A stretch of DNA of 64,000 nt from Pseudomonas piscis (GTDB lineage: Bacteria > Pseudomonadota > Gammaproteobacteria > Pseudomonadales > Pseudomonadaceae), in the NCBI RefSeq assembly GCF_009380155.1, contig NZ_WHUV01000005.1:1-64000 (forward strand). Reading direction: 5' to 3'. Each line of letters starts with the position of its first letter. Position 1 is the stretch's first letter. The translations under genes were made by a program, and so were the position numbers. Positions 8,053 to 16,002 of the stretch are shown here, in pieces. A model generated the notes under the pieces. The model made no database searches. It worked only from the letters and a program-made list of their open reading frames with translations, and was not told where the DNA came from.

Positions 8053-8261
8053 AATCAATTGTAGAGCTAAAACAAATCATCCCTAGCACATCGAACTGCC
8101 GTCTACCGGAAGCGTACGACCCTAAACACCGGCGCTTGCAGCAGCCTACCGCCCAAAGCTTAAATAGTCGATTCGCTTCATTCGAAAAACGATTCAGCCT
8201 TATCGGCACCTGCCCAGCGTCACTTGTATAGTCTGTTTATGGTTGTTTTTGAGGAAAGGAA

Positions 8262-9140
8262 ATGAAAGCACCAGATATTCTTTATAAATATACAACTGCC
8301 AGCACTACACAGATAGTATTAAGAACAGGGCGTTTGAGGTGGCAAAGTCCTTGCCAGTTTAATGATGCTAGTGAGCTCCAGCGAATGCCGATATTATCTC
8401 CAAGCTTCGATGAAGCTAAATCTATTTACCCAAACAAGCTTATTGATATTGCGTATTCAGGCATGGATGCCAATCTATCTATTTATTCACAGTGGACACA
8501 AGAAATTATTGGGCTGCTGCGGCAACTAAAAAAACAAGGCATCGCCCAAAAGACAATATTAAAAAAACTCGAATCAGTTATTCCGAAACCCATAGAAAGC
8601 TTAGAGCTACTTTTTAGAAAAAGCACAGAATTGAATAACAATGGCACCCTCCGTTGTTTCTGTTTAACTGAAAACGAGCTCAGCCCTTTAATGTGGGCAC
8701 ACTATGGGGACAGTTACAAAGGCTGTATGCTAGGATTTCAGCATATTGATGAGCTTTCAACCCCATTCGGCGCGGCCGAAAAAGTAAGGTACACCAATGA
8801 AGCTCCAACAATTGGCAGTGCTGTGGATTTTCTTCTGTATGGGCCTAGCTCAGAACAAAACAAAGAAACAAGATTGGCTATCTATCATACAAAAACAAAA
8901 GACTGGGAATACGAAAAAGAGTGGCGAGTGATTCACAAAGTAAACCCTGTCGGAGAGGCTCTCTATACGGATAATAAATTCTATCCTGATGAACTAAAAT
9001 CTATTACGTTTGGTTTGAAAATTAGCCCAGAGATAAAATCTGAAATTTTGAAGCTAATCTCTTCTCGGTACGCTCATTGTGAGCTCTATCAGCTAGAAAT
9101 GATTGATGGAACAATACGCCGTGTGGAGTATGCCTGCTAA
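8262..9140 (+). CDS. DUF2971-family protein
   Basis: This 292-residue soluble protein has the DUF2971 (PF11185) pattern. It starts LYKYT, then shows a 'W-x-S-P-x-x-F-N-D' block (WQSPCQFNDASE), the central CFCLTENELSPLMWAHYGDSYKGCMLGF segment and W-E-Y-E-K-E-W-R-V-I in the last third. The conserved Trp, His, Lys and Glu residues suggest an enzymatic or ligand-binding core, but no activity has been firmly assigned to the family as far as I know. Members are frequent in genomic islands and near defence genes. A strong GAGG/AAGGA ribosome site precedes ATG 8262. The gene is AT-rich like the Shedu gene 209 bases upstream and probably arrived with it. Confidence 0.75.
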   Translation: MKAPDILYKYTTASTTQIVLRTGRLRWQSPCQFNDASELQRMPILSPSFDEAKSIYPNKLIDIAYSGMDANLSIYSQWTQEIIGLLRQLKKQGIAQKTILKKLESVIPKPIESLELLFRKSTELNNNGTLRCFCLTENELSPLMWAHYGDSYKGCMLGFQHIDELSTPFGAAEKVRYTNEAPTIGSAVDFLLYGPSSEQNKETRLAIYHTKTKDWEYEKEWRVIHKVNPVGEALYTDNKFYPDELKSITFGLKISPEIKSEILKLISSRYAHCELYQLEMIDGTIRRVEYAC

Positions 9141-9454
9141 CAAGTAGATTAAGACGCTCGCTCCACTCACTAAAACTGTGAAAGCCAACCCTTAGTTTGA
9201 TGATTGGTCAATCAACACAGCACCACGGAGGCCTGAACAAAGGATAGGCGAACGGTTATCTTTATGACTAATAGCAACGATGAGAGTAGTGAGTATTTGG
9301 TCGTCAGCTATCGGTCACCGACGCCTGCTTTTGGCCGACTCCCGTCCATTGTGACAGGCCGAGAGCGGCCATGAATGGCCATTCGGAAGCGCTGAACTTT
9401 GAAAGTTTAGGTGACTGTTGTATTTTGGGGCGGCTATTGAGCTCGGGGTTCTTA

Positions 9455-10321
9455 ATGATTGTGAGGACAGATGAATTGCTAAAGTTCGATAAGTCGTGGC
9501 GTTTCAAATCCCCGGGGCCAATTCCGCAAGGCGTCGTCCGTGATTTTTATGATCTGATTGAAAAAATTGCATCGCAGGGGAATGTATGGCATGTAGTTGA
9601 GCAATGCAAAAACGGCTTCGGCGGGACTGGTCGAAGCAGCAGTCTGGACTGGGCGTGGAGTGATTTATCTCGGCTCATGGTTAGCTCGGCTGAGAATGCG
9701 CCTTTGTTTATCGAGGCTTTTTGGAACTGCTGCGTAGATCTCGAACAGTCCGGACTGGGCGTGCCAGACCTCCAAATTATCAACGCTATCATCGCGGAGC
9801 ATGATGCGGGCTATGAAATTCTACTGCCTGATTTAATCGCAACGCGTGTCTATACGCCGATCACTGTACCGCGTTTAGCACCCTCGCTGGATGAACAGGC
9901 CCACGCACTTATCGACGAATGCCTGGCAGAGTCTGAACGGCTGCTCGATGCAGGTCAGGGCCGGCGCGCGGTTCAAGAAATTCTTTTCCTTCTGGAGTCG
10001 ATCACGACAGCCTTTCGGGGTATGGGCGAGGACACAGTGACGATTCAGGGGAAGTATTTTGGGCCAATCATCAACGAGATGAGAAAGCGAGAGCGGGGCA
10101 AGGCGCAAGAAAGTATTCTGACCTGGATGACGACATTGCACGGCTACCTTTCATCGCCGACAGGAGGCGGCGTCCGCCACGGAACCGATCTAAAAGAAGG
10201 CATCGCGATCCAGCCTCACGAAGCGCGCCTGTATTGCAACCTTGCTCGCAGCTATCTAACCTTTTTACTAGAAGAGCACGATCAGCAGACCAAAGGCGCG
10301 CCCTCTAAGTGGCCTCAATGA
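9455..10321 (+). CDS. protein with abortive-infection-like C-terminal domain
   Basis: This protein has 288 residues from ATG 9455; the same frame is open from 9371, and the longer start cannot be excluded because neither has a clear ribosome site. The C-terminal part is helical and contains FLLESITTAFRGM and the block GGGVRHGTDLKEGIAIQPHEARLYCNLARSYLTFLLEEH. The block resembles the Abi_C domain (PF14355) of AbiJ/AbiV-type abortive-infection proteins, in which 'R-H-G' plus an A-x-L-x-x-N-x-A-x-x-x-x-x-F-L-L helix is characteristic. The N-terminal half (IEKIASQGNVWHVVEQ, a tryptophan-rich segment and paired cysteines) is unassigned. It is the third defence-type gene in a row and the last before the tRNA attachment site. 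Confidence 0.6.
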   Translation: MIVRTDELLKFDKSWRFKSPGPIPQGVVRDFYDLIEKIASQGNVWHVVEQCKNGFGGTGRSSSLDWAWSDLSRLMVSSAENAPLFIEAFWNCCVDLEQSGLGVPDLQIINAIIAEHDAGYEILLPDLIATRVYTPITVPRLAPSLDEQAHALIDECLAESERLLDAGQGRRAVQEILFLLESITTAFRGMGEDTVTIQGKYFGPIINEMRKRERGKAQESILTWMTTLHGYLSSPTGGGVRHGTDLKEGIAIQPHEARLYCNLARSYLTFLLEEHDQQTKGAPSKWPQ

Positions 10322-10643
10322 TAGCTTTCAGACGTCACTCTAGCGCTTATACTAGGACTTGTCGGCCCTTTTCATCGCCTACCGACTGTAGCAGGCAGCT
10401 TTGGATCGATTCTTGCTGATCATAGGCAGCAATCGGCCAATAGCAGCCCGTCACTAAAGGCTGCTTTCAACCCATAATCGCCAAGTCCGAAAGATCCATA
10501 GGAACGAAGGGAAAACATCTTAGCCGAGAACCATCACCAGCCCGCACTCTGGGAAGGGAAATTCTCTTCAGTGCGACGCCAAAAACAGGCTAATTGCGGA
10601 AGCGATCCAAAAATTTGCGGAAGCGATCACCCAAATTTCAGGC
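10322..10643. other. non-coding end of the integrated element
   Basis: No gene is seen. The region holds degenerate copies of a sequence family seen elsewhere in the element (TAGCAGGCAGCTTTGGATCGA around 10,388 and CGGCCAATAGCAGCC at 10,434-10,448) and the direct repeat at 10,594-10,628. This is presumably the attachment-side arm region. Confidence 0.5.
10594..10628. repeat. direct repeat near the attachment site
   Basis: TTGCGGAAGCGATC occurs at 10,594-10,607 and again at 10,615-10,628, a 21-bp spacing (two helical turns). This could be a pair of integrase arm-type or excisionase binding sites next to the tRNA-Cys attachment site. The repeat is visible; the binding role is inference. Confidence 0.55.
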
Positions 10644-10680
10644 AATAAAAAACCCCGTAGACGTTAATCTACGGGGTTTC
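10644..10680 (-). terminator. rho-independent terminator of tRNA-Cys
   Basis: A perfect 12-bp stem (AAACCCCGTAGA at 10,650-10,661 with TCTACGGGGTTT at 10,668-10,679) and a six-base loop are followed on the minus strand by a run of U. It begins about six bases after the tRNA 3' end. Its presence on the element side means either that the element supplies it or that the crossover lies beyond it. Confidence 0.85.
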
Positions 10681-10685
10681 AAGGG

Positions 10686-10759
10686 TGGAGGCCGAGGTCG
10701 GAATCGAACCGGCGTAGGCGGATTTGCAATCCGCTGCATAACCATTTTGCTACTCGGCC
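10686..10759 (-). tRNA. tRNA-Cys (GCA)
   Basis: The 74-base gene on the minus strand begins GGCCGAGTAGCAAAATGG and ends with an encoded CCA (TGGA on the plus strand at 10,686-10,689). The acceptor stem GGCCGAG pairs with CTCGGCC, the anticodon loop reads ATTGCAAAT (anticodon GCA), and the T loop is GGTTCGATTCC. Its 3' end faces the element on the left, the usual polarity for a tRNA used as an integration site. Confidence 0.97.
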
Positions 10760-11102
10760 CCAAATGTCCAATGCCTGAAAAACAACACTGGACACGTACA
10801 AACTGGAACGGCTTGGAGATCTTTTCGATCTTCCTAACTCTTTATCTAACCTGTTGATTTATAAAGAGTTTTTCCGTTTCCTCGCTGAGGAATGGTCGCA
10901 ATTATGGACGTGTTTTCCAGTCCTGGCAACTCTTATTCGATATTTTTTCTAGCGAGGGGTTTCTAAGGCTTTTCGGGCTGGGAGCGTCCGCTCCCTGCGC
11001 CGTGGCCAGGGGCGGATGATCCCATACATCCCCGGGCATTGCTCGCCCTGCATCGCACCACCCCGTAAGATCCGCTGCTGGCCCGTCCCCGAAGGAATCC
11101 CG
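10760..11102. other. intergenic region upstream of tRNA-Cys and of the LysR gene
   Basis: No gene is seen. The tRNA promoter (minus strand) should lie in the AT-richer part at about 10,790-10,960, and the LysR promoter near 10,900-11,050. No further tRNA gene is present, so tRNA-Cys appears here as a single-gene unit. Confidence 0.5.
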
Positions 11103-12014
11103 ATGAAGGCTTTCAACGACTACCGCCTACCCTCCCTGGATGCGTTGCTGGCCTTCGAAAGTGCCGCCCGGCTGAAGAGTTTCGAGCAGGCGGCCGAGGT
11201 CCTGGCGTTGACGGGCAGCGCGCTGCGCAAGCGCATTGCCGGGCTCGAGCAACTGCTGGGGGTGAGCCTGTTCGAGCGCCAGGGCGGTAGCTTGCGGCTT
11301 ACTGCCGATGGCCAGTTGTACCTGGAACAGGTGGCCCCGGTACTGCAACAGTTGCTGGACATTCCCCAACACCGGCGCACCGTGCAGCGCAAGCAGCGGC
11401 TGATCCTGTGCAGCCCACCGACCTTCGCCCGGCAGGTGCTGATCCCACGCCTTGACGAACATAGTCGGGCCCATCCGCAGATCGACCTGCAGATCCAGCT
11501 CTCGGCGCCCTTGTCCAACACCAGTAATGGCCAATGCAACCTCGAGGTCCGTGGCGACAGTCTCGAGGCGCCAGCAGCCAAGCGTTTGCTGGATGAACAG
11601 TTGCTGCCAATGGCTGCCCCTGCCCTACTCGCCCGCTTCCGCCCTCTGCAACTACCGGAGGACTTCGCCCGGCTGCCTCTGCTGCGCTCGCCCCTGGAAC
11701 CCTGGCGCCCCTGGTTGCAGGCCGCCGGCCTGGATTTGCCGGAACCCGACCAGGGGCCGACCCTGCTGGACCTGGGCATGCTGCTGGAGGCCGCGGCCAA
11801 TGCCCAGGGCGTGGTGCTGGCCCGTCCGTCCCTGGCGCGTAGCTGGCTGGCCCAGGGACGCCTGGTGATCCTCGGGGAAGTCAGCAGCCCGCCGTCCTAC
11901 CACTACACCCTGGACATCCCGCAGTCCTCGCCCGCCGCCCAGGACCTGGCCCACTGGCTGCAACGCATCTGCCGCGACGCCGTGGTCCAGGGCAGCGCCC
12001 ACGCCCTGGGTTGA
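11103..12014 (+). CDS. LysR-family transcriptional regulator
   Basis: This 303-residue regulator has an N-terminal winged helix-turn-helix (DALLAFESAARLKSFEQAAEVLALTGSALRKRIAGLEQLLGVSLFERQGGSLRLTADG, about residues 8-66). A ligand-binding domain of the periplasmic-binding fold follows. I place the start at ATG 11,103, which has a GAAGGA ribosome site; the frame is open further upstream without one. Like GcvA-type members, it has a 'S-A-L-R-K-R-I' recognition helix. It lies 113 bases upstream of an FMN-dependent hydroxy-acid dehydrogenase gene on the same strand, which is its most likely target. The inducer is unknown. Confidence 0.85.
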   Translation: MKAFNDYRLPSLDALLAFESAARLKSFEQAAEVLALTGSALRKRIAGLEQLLGVSLFERQGGSLRLTADGQLYLEQVAPVLQQLLDIPQHRRTVQRKQRLILCSPPTFARQVLIPRLDEHSRAHPQIDLQIQLSAPLSNTSNGQCNLEVRGDSLEAPAAKRLLDEQLLPMAAPALLARFRPLQLPEDFARLPLLRSPLEPWRPWLQAAGLDLPEPDQGPTLLDLGMLLEAAANAQGVVLARPSLARSWLAQGRLVILGEVSSPPSYHYTLDIPQSSPAAQDLAHWLQRICRDAVVQGSAHALG

Positions 12015-12127
12015 GGCACGCCTTGCCGGGACCTGGGAAAAAACCGCCCGCACGCCGGGAATTGTTTTCCGCAACCTGTTCGGCCCGGCGCACTAGTCTG
12101 CTGCGATCCATCACACAGGAGTGCGCC

Positions 12128-13282
12128 ATGCCCATCATCACCTGCATCGAAGACCTGCGCCGGCTGGCCCGGCGCCGGGTGCCGCGGATGTTCTACGACT
12201 ATGTCGATGGCGGCTCCTGGAGCGAAAGCACCTACCACGCCAACCAGGCCGACTTCGCAGGGATCAAGTTGCGCCAGCGGGTGGCGCGCAACATCGACGA
12301 TCGCTCGTTGCAGGTACACAGGCTGGGCGTCGACATGGCCATGCCCCTGGCCATCGCTCCCACCGGCCTGGCGGGAATGGTCCACGCCGATGGCGAAATC
12401 CTCGCGGCCCGGGCCGCAGCAGCGGCCGGCATCCGCTACACCCTGTCCACGGTCAGCATCTGCTCCCTGGAGGACGTGGCCGAAGCCACGGCCGCGCCGT
12501 TCTGGTTCCAGCTGTACGTGATGCGCGACCGCGACTTCGTCGGCCGGCTGATCGACCGGGCCAAGGCCGCAGGCTGCGACGCCCTGGTGCTGACCCTCGA
12601 CCTGCAACTGAGCGGGCAACGACACAAGGACCTGAAGAACGGCCTCAGCACCCCGCCCCGGCCGACGTTGGCCAACCTGCTGAACCTGCTGGGCAAACCG
12701 CGCTGGGTCGCCGGCATGCTGGGCACCCGGCGTCGGCATTTCGGCAACATCATGGGCCACGTCACGGGCGTGCACGACATGCGCCAACTGGCGGAATGGA
12801 CCTACCAGCAGTTCGATCCTTGCCTGAGCTGGGACGACATCCAGTGGATCAAGCAACGCTGGGGCGGCACCCTGATCCTCAAGGGCATCCTCGACGTAGA
12901 AGACGCCCGCCTGGCAGTGGCCAGCGGCGCCGATGCGCTGATCGTCAGCAACCACGGCGGACGCCAGCTCGATGGCGCACCCTCGAGCATCGCCATGCTG
13001 CCGGCCATTGTCGACGCCGTTGGCGGCCAGGCCGAAGTCTGGATCGACAGCGGCATCCGCAGCGGCCAGGACGTGATCAAGTCCCTGGCCCTGGGCGCCC
13101 AGGGCGCGATGATCGGCCGGGCCCACCTGTATGGCCTCGGCGCGCTGGGCCAGGCCGGGGTCAGCCAGGCCTTGCAGATCATCGCCAGGGAAATGGACCT
13201 GACCCTGGCACTTTGTGGCCACACCCGGATCGAGCAGATCGACCGGCAACTGCTGGTGCCCGGCAGCTATCCCTTGCCCTGA
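12128..13282 (+). CDS. FMN-dependent alpha-hydroxy-acid dehydrogenase (L-lactate dehydrogenase type)
   Basis: This 384-residue TIM-barrel flavoenzyme belongs to the LldD/glycolate-oxidase family and oxidises an L-2-hydroxy acid (L-lactate or a close relative) to the 2-oxo acid. Seen directly: the N-terminal FYDYVDGGSW motif, the FMN-contacting IAPTGLAGMVHADGE loop, the LTLDLQLSGQRHKDLKNG strand, Lys in ILKGIL, and the active-site SNHGGRQLDG block with catalytic His276 and substrate-binding Arg279. The start at ATG 12,128 follows an ACAGGAG ribosome site. It may be membrane-associated like LldD. No lldP permease or lldE partner is adjacent, so the exact substrate is open. The LysR gene upstream is the probable regulator. 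Confidence 0.88.
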   Translation: MPIITCIEDLRRLARRRVPRMFYDYVDGGSWSESTYHANQADFAGIKLRQRVARNIDDRSLQVHRLGVDMAMPLAIAPTGLAGMVHADGEILAARAAAAAGIRYTLSTVSICSLEDVAEATAAPFWFQLYVMRDRDFVGRLIDRAKAAGCDALVLTLDLQLSGQRHKDLKNGLSTPPRPTLANLLNLLGKPRWVAGMLGTRRRHFGNIMGHVTGVHDMRQLAEWTYQQFDPCLSWDDIQWIKQRWGGTLILKGILDVEDARLAVASGADALIVSNHGGRQLDGAPSSIAMLPAIVDAVGGQAEVWIDSGIRSGQDVIKSLALGAQGAMIGRAHLYGLGALGQAGVSQALQIIAREMDLTLALCGHTRIEQIDRQLLVPGSYPLP

Positions 13283-13306
13283 ACCTGCCAACCAGGATGC
13301 GCTCGC

Positions 13307-14347
13307 TCAGCGGGCGGCCCAGGCGTTGAAGCGCTGCTCCAGGTCCTCGCCATGGTCGACCCAGAAGCCGGCATCCACCGCTCGCGCGCCCTGCAAGTTG
13401 GCTTCATAGGTAGGCAACTGTCGCTGTACCGAAGGCGGTAGCAGCCCCAGGGCCTGGCGGTGCACCGGCCCGTAGGGGATGTGCTGCGAGAACGCCTTCT
13501 GCGCCTCCGGTTGGCTGGCGAAGCGGATGAACTCCTCGGCCAGCGCCTTGTTCGGCGACCCCTTGACCACCGCCCAGTACTCCGGGTCGTACAGGCTCTG
13601 GGGCCAGAGGATGCTCAACTGCATGCCCTCCTTCTGGGCCATGGCGATCCGCCCGTTGTACGCGGCGCTCATCGCCACGTCCCCGGCCACCAGCCATTGT
13701 GGCGGCTGGGCGCCGGCTTCCCACCATTGGATGTACGGCTTGATCTGGTCGAGCTTGGCAAAAGCCCGGCTCACGCCCTCCGGGGTACCCAGTACCTGGT
13801 ACAGCTGGGCTGGCGCTACGCCATCGGCCAACAGGGCAATCTCCAGGGTGTACTTGGCGCTCTTGCGCAAGCCACGCTTGCCCGGAAAATCCTTGAGATT
13901 CCAGAAATCGGCCCAGGACTCCGGCGCCCTGGCCAGCTTTTGCGGAGCGAAGGCCATGACCATCGACCAGACATAAGTCGCCACCCCGCACTCGGTCAGG
14001 GTGCCGGGTACGAACTGCCCGGGGTCGCCAAACTTGCCCAGGTCCAGGGGCTCGAACAGCCCTTCGTCGCAACCGCGCAGCAGCTCGGGGCTCTCCACTT
14101 CGACCACGTCCCAGCTGGTCTTGCCGACTTCGACCATGGCCTTGATCTTCGATAGCTCGCCATTGTATTCGCCGGCCACCACCCGAGCCGCGCCACTCTG
14201 GTTGAACGGCTGGAAGTACGCCTGTTCCTGGGCCTGCTTGGTCGCGCCGCCAAAGGAGATGACCGTGAGGTTCCGCGGCTCGGCCGCCACGCCGGTGCAC
14301 AGCACCAACAACGACCACGCAACACCGCAACGCAAGATATTGGACAT
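13307..14347 (-). CDS. periplasmic binding protein of a polyamine/opine-type ABC transporter
   Basis: This 346-residue protein has a signal peptide (MSNILRCGVAWSLLVLCTGVAAEP, cleavage likely after VAA). Its mature part is of the PotD/spermidine-putrescine-binding type (family 1 extracellular solute-binding): NLTVISFGGATKQAQEQAYFQPFNQSGAARVVAGEYNGELSKIKAMVE and WDVVEVESPELLRGCDEGLFEPLD. The 'ISFGG...F...G..V' opening is typical of this group. No permease or ATPase gene is adjacent, so it is an orphan binding protein that must work with a transporter elsewhere. Start ATG 14,347 is preceded by GAGGATGGG. It is convergent with the hydroxy-acid dehydrogenase gene and divergent from the C-S lyase gene. 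Confidence 0.8.
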   Translation of the reverse strand: MSNILRCGVAWSLLVLCTGVAAEPRNLTVISFGGATKQAQEQAYFQPFNQSGAARVVAGEYNGELSKIKAMVEVGKTSWDVVEVESPELLRGCDEGLFEPLDLGKFGDPGQFVPGTLTECGVATYVWSMVMAFAPQKLARAPESWADFWNLKDFPGKRGLRKSAKYTLEIALLADGVAPAQLYQVLGTPEGVSRAFAKLDQIKPYIQWWEAGAQPPQWLVAGDVAMSAAYNGRIAMAQKEGMQLSILWPQSLYDPEYWAVVKGSPNKALAEEFIRFASQPEAQKAFSQHIPYGPVHRQALGLLPPSVQRQLPTYEANLQGARAVDAGFWVDHGEDLEQRFNAWAAR

Positions 14348-14830
14348 GTACCCATCCTCGAATAAGCCGGTCCGCCCGCACGAACCCGCACTGCATGAGC
14401 CTGGCAACGACCGTAGCCACGGGCGGTACCGCGCCAGGCAAGAGCAAGCTCTTCAGTGCCGTACCGCAGGCCACAAGGCCCTGGCGGTGTTGCCGCGGGC
14501 GCCATGGCCCGGTTCGTTGGAAGTATCCCGGGGCCCGGGTGCAGGGGCCGGCCAGGTCATGTTCGAAGGACAATTCATCGCTTGCCCCCTGTTGTTTTTG
14601 TAGGAAGAACAAACCGATCGGTAGTGCAGCGCCAGCACACCCCATCTCTAGGGGCAGGCGCATGCCGGGGCCATTGTTCGCCGAACCCCAGGTATCGCGA
14701 AACGAGGCTTTTAAGAGGCACAGGCAAGGAAAAAGCTGCCTTGCAGGCGCACCCCAGGGGCCATGCCCAATGCCGGACAAGCCAGCTAGAATCTCTGCAC
14801 CTTTGCCTTGCAAGCCGACGAGACCCGCCC
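14348..14830. other. divergent promoter region
   Basis: These 483 bases lie between the divergent binding-protein and C-S-lyase genes. The frame of the lyase is open far upstream, but no start there has a ribosome site and the peptide is not protein-like. Both promoters should be here. An AT-rich patch at about 14,585-14,625 (TTGTTTTTGTAGGAAGAACAAA) is the best place to look. No gene is supported. Confidence 0.5.
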
Positions 14831-15979
14831 ATGAGCTACGACTTCGATACCCTGCACCCACGCCACGGCACCGGTAGTACCAAGTGGAGCCGCTACCCCG
14901 AGGACGTATTGCCGATGTGGGTGGCCGACATGGACTTCGCCGCGGCGCCGGAGATCATCGATGCCCTGCGCCAGCGCCTGGAGCACCCGCTGCTGGGCTA
15001 CAGCGTGGCCCGCGACGAGCTGCGCGCGGCGGTCGTCGCCGACCTGTGGCACAAGTACGCCTGGCGCGTGCAACCCGACGAGCTGATCTTCCTGCCCGGG
15101 GTCGAGCCGGGCTTCAACATGGCCCTGCACGCCTTCGTCAAGCCACACCAGCAGGTGGTGGTGCAGACCCCCAACTACCGGCCCCTGCGCCTGGCTCCCG
15201 ACAACTGGCAACTGCGCAAGATCGAGGTGCCGTTCCAGGTCACCGCCGAAGGCACCTACACCACGCCCCTGGCCGAACTGCGCCAGGCCCTGCAGGGCGC
15301 CGGCGCGCTACTGCTGAGCAACCCGCACAACCCCCTGGGCAAGGTCTTCCCCCGGGAAGAACTGCAAGCAGTGGCCGAGGCCTGCCTGGAACAGGGCGCG
15401 CTGATCGTATCCGACGAGATCCACGCCGAGCTGTGCTTCGACGGTCGCCGGCACATCCCCACCGCCACCCTCGGCCCGGAGATCGCCCGGCGCACCATCA
15501 CCCTGATGTCGGCCAGCAAGGCCTACAACGTCGCGGGCATGAAGACCTGCTTCGCCATCGTCCAGGACCCCGCCACCCGCCTGGCCTTCAACAACGCCCG
15601 CGCCGGCATGGTGGACAGCGTCAGCCCCCTGGGCCTGGAAGCCACCCACGCCGCCCTGACCCAGGGCGACGCCTGGCGCCAGGAGCTGATCGCCTACCTG
15701 CAAGCCAATCGCGACTACCTGCTCGAAGCGGTGCGCACTCGCTTGCCGGGCATCCGCATGCACGCACCGCAAGGCACCTACCTGGCCTGGCTCGATTGCA
15801 GTGGCCTGGGCCTGGAAGATCCCCACGCCTTCTTCCTCGAACAGGCCAAGGTCGGCCTCAGTGCCGGGCTGGAATTCGGCGACGACTGCCAGCAGTTCGT
15901 GCGCCTGAACTTCGGCTGTCCACGGGCACTGCTGGAAGAAGGCATCCGGCGCATGGAACAGAGCCTGGGCCAGCGCTGA
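14831..15979 (+). CDS. PatB/MalY-type cystathionine beta-lyase (PLP aminotransferase fold)
   Basis: This 382-residue fold-type I PLP enzyme is of the MalY/PatB C-S lyase branch, cleaving cystathionine or related cysteine conjugates to pyruvate, ammonia and a thiol. Visible are LPMWVADMDFAAAPEI near the N-terminus (diagnostic of the MalY group), SNPHNPLGKVF, the VSDEIHAEL block that holds the PLP-stacking Asp, and the Schiff-base Lys230 in SASKAYNVAGMK. Length fits the family (about 385). The gene is transcribed away from the binding-protein gene and converges on the gamma-glutamyltransferase gene. Pairing with that gene could reflect handling of glutathione or cysteine conjugates, an inference from neighbourhood only. 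Confidence 0.88.
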   Translation: MSYDFDTLHPRHGTGSTKWSRYPEDVLPMWVADMDFAAAPEIIDALRQRLEHPLLGYSVARDELRAAVVADLWHKYAWRVQPDELIFLPGVEPGFNMALHAFVKPHQQVVVQTPNYRPLRLAPDNWQLRKIEVPFQVTAEGTYTTPLAELRQALQGAGALLLSNPHNPLGKVFPREELQAVAEACLEQGALIVSDEIHAELCFDGRRHIPTATLGPEIARRTITLMSASKAYNVAGMKTCFAIVQDPATRLAFNNARAGMVDSVSPLGLEATHAALTQGDAWRQELIAYLQANRDYLLEAVRTRLPGIRMHAPQGTYLAWLDCSGLGLEDPHAFFLEQAKVGLSAGLEFGDDCQQFVRLNFGCPRALLEEGIRRMEQSLGQR

Positions 15980-16002
15980 CCCAGGCGCCACACACCTAGC
16001 GC

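Noticed and set aside
8049..8231. 60-codon frame overlapping the Shedu stop
   Set aside because: The ATGA overlap is suggestive, but the peptide has no domain and ends in ordinary intergenic sequence; probably chance.
10594..10857. Open frame across the tRNA-Cys gene
   Set aside because: It includes the terminator and the tRNA; no protein-like sequence.
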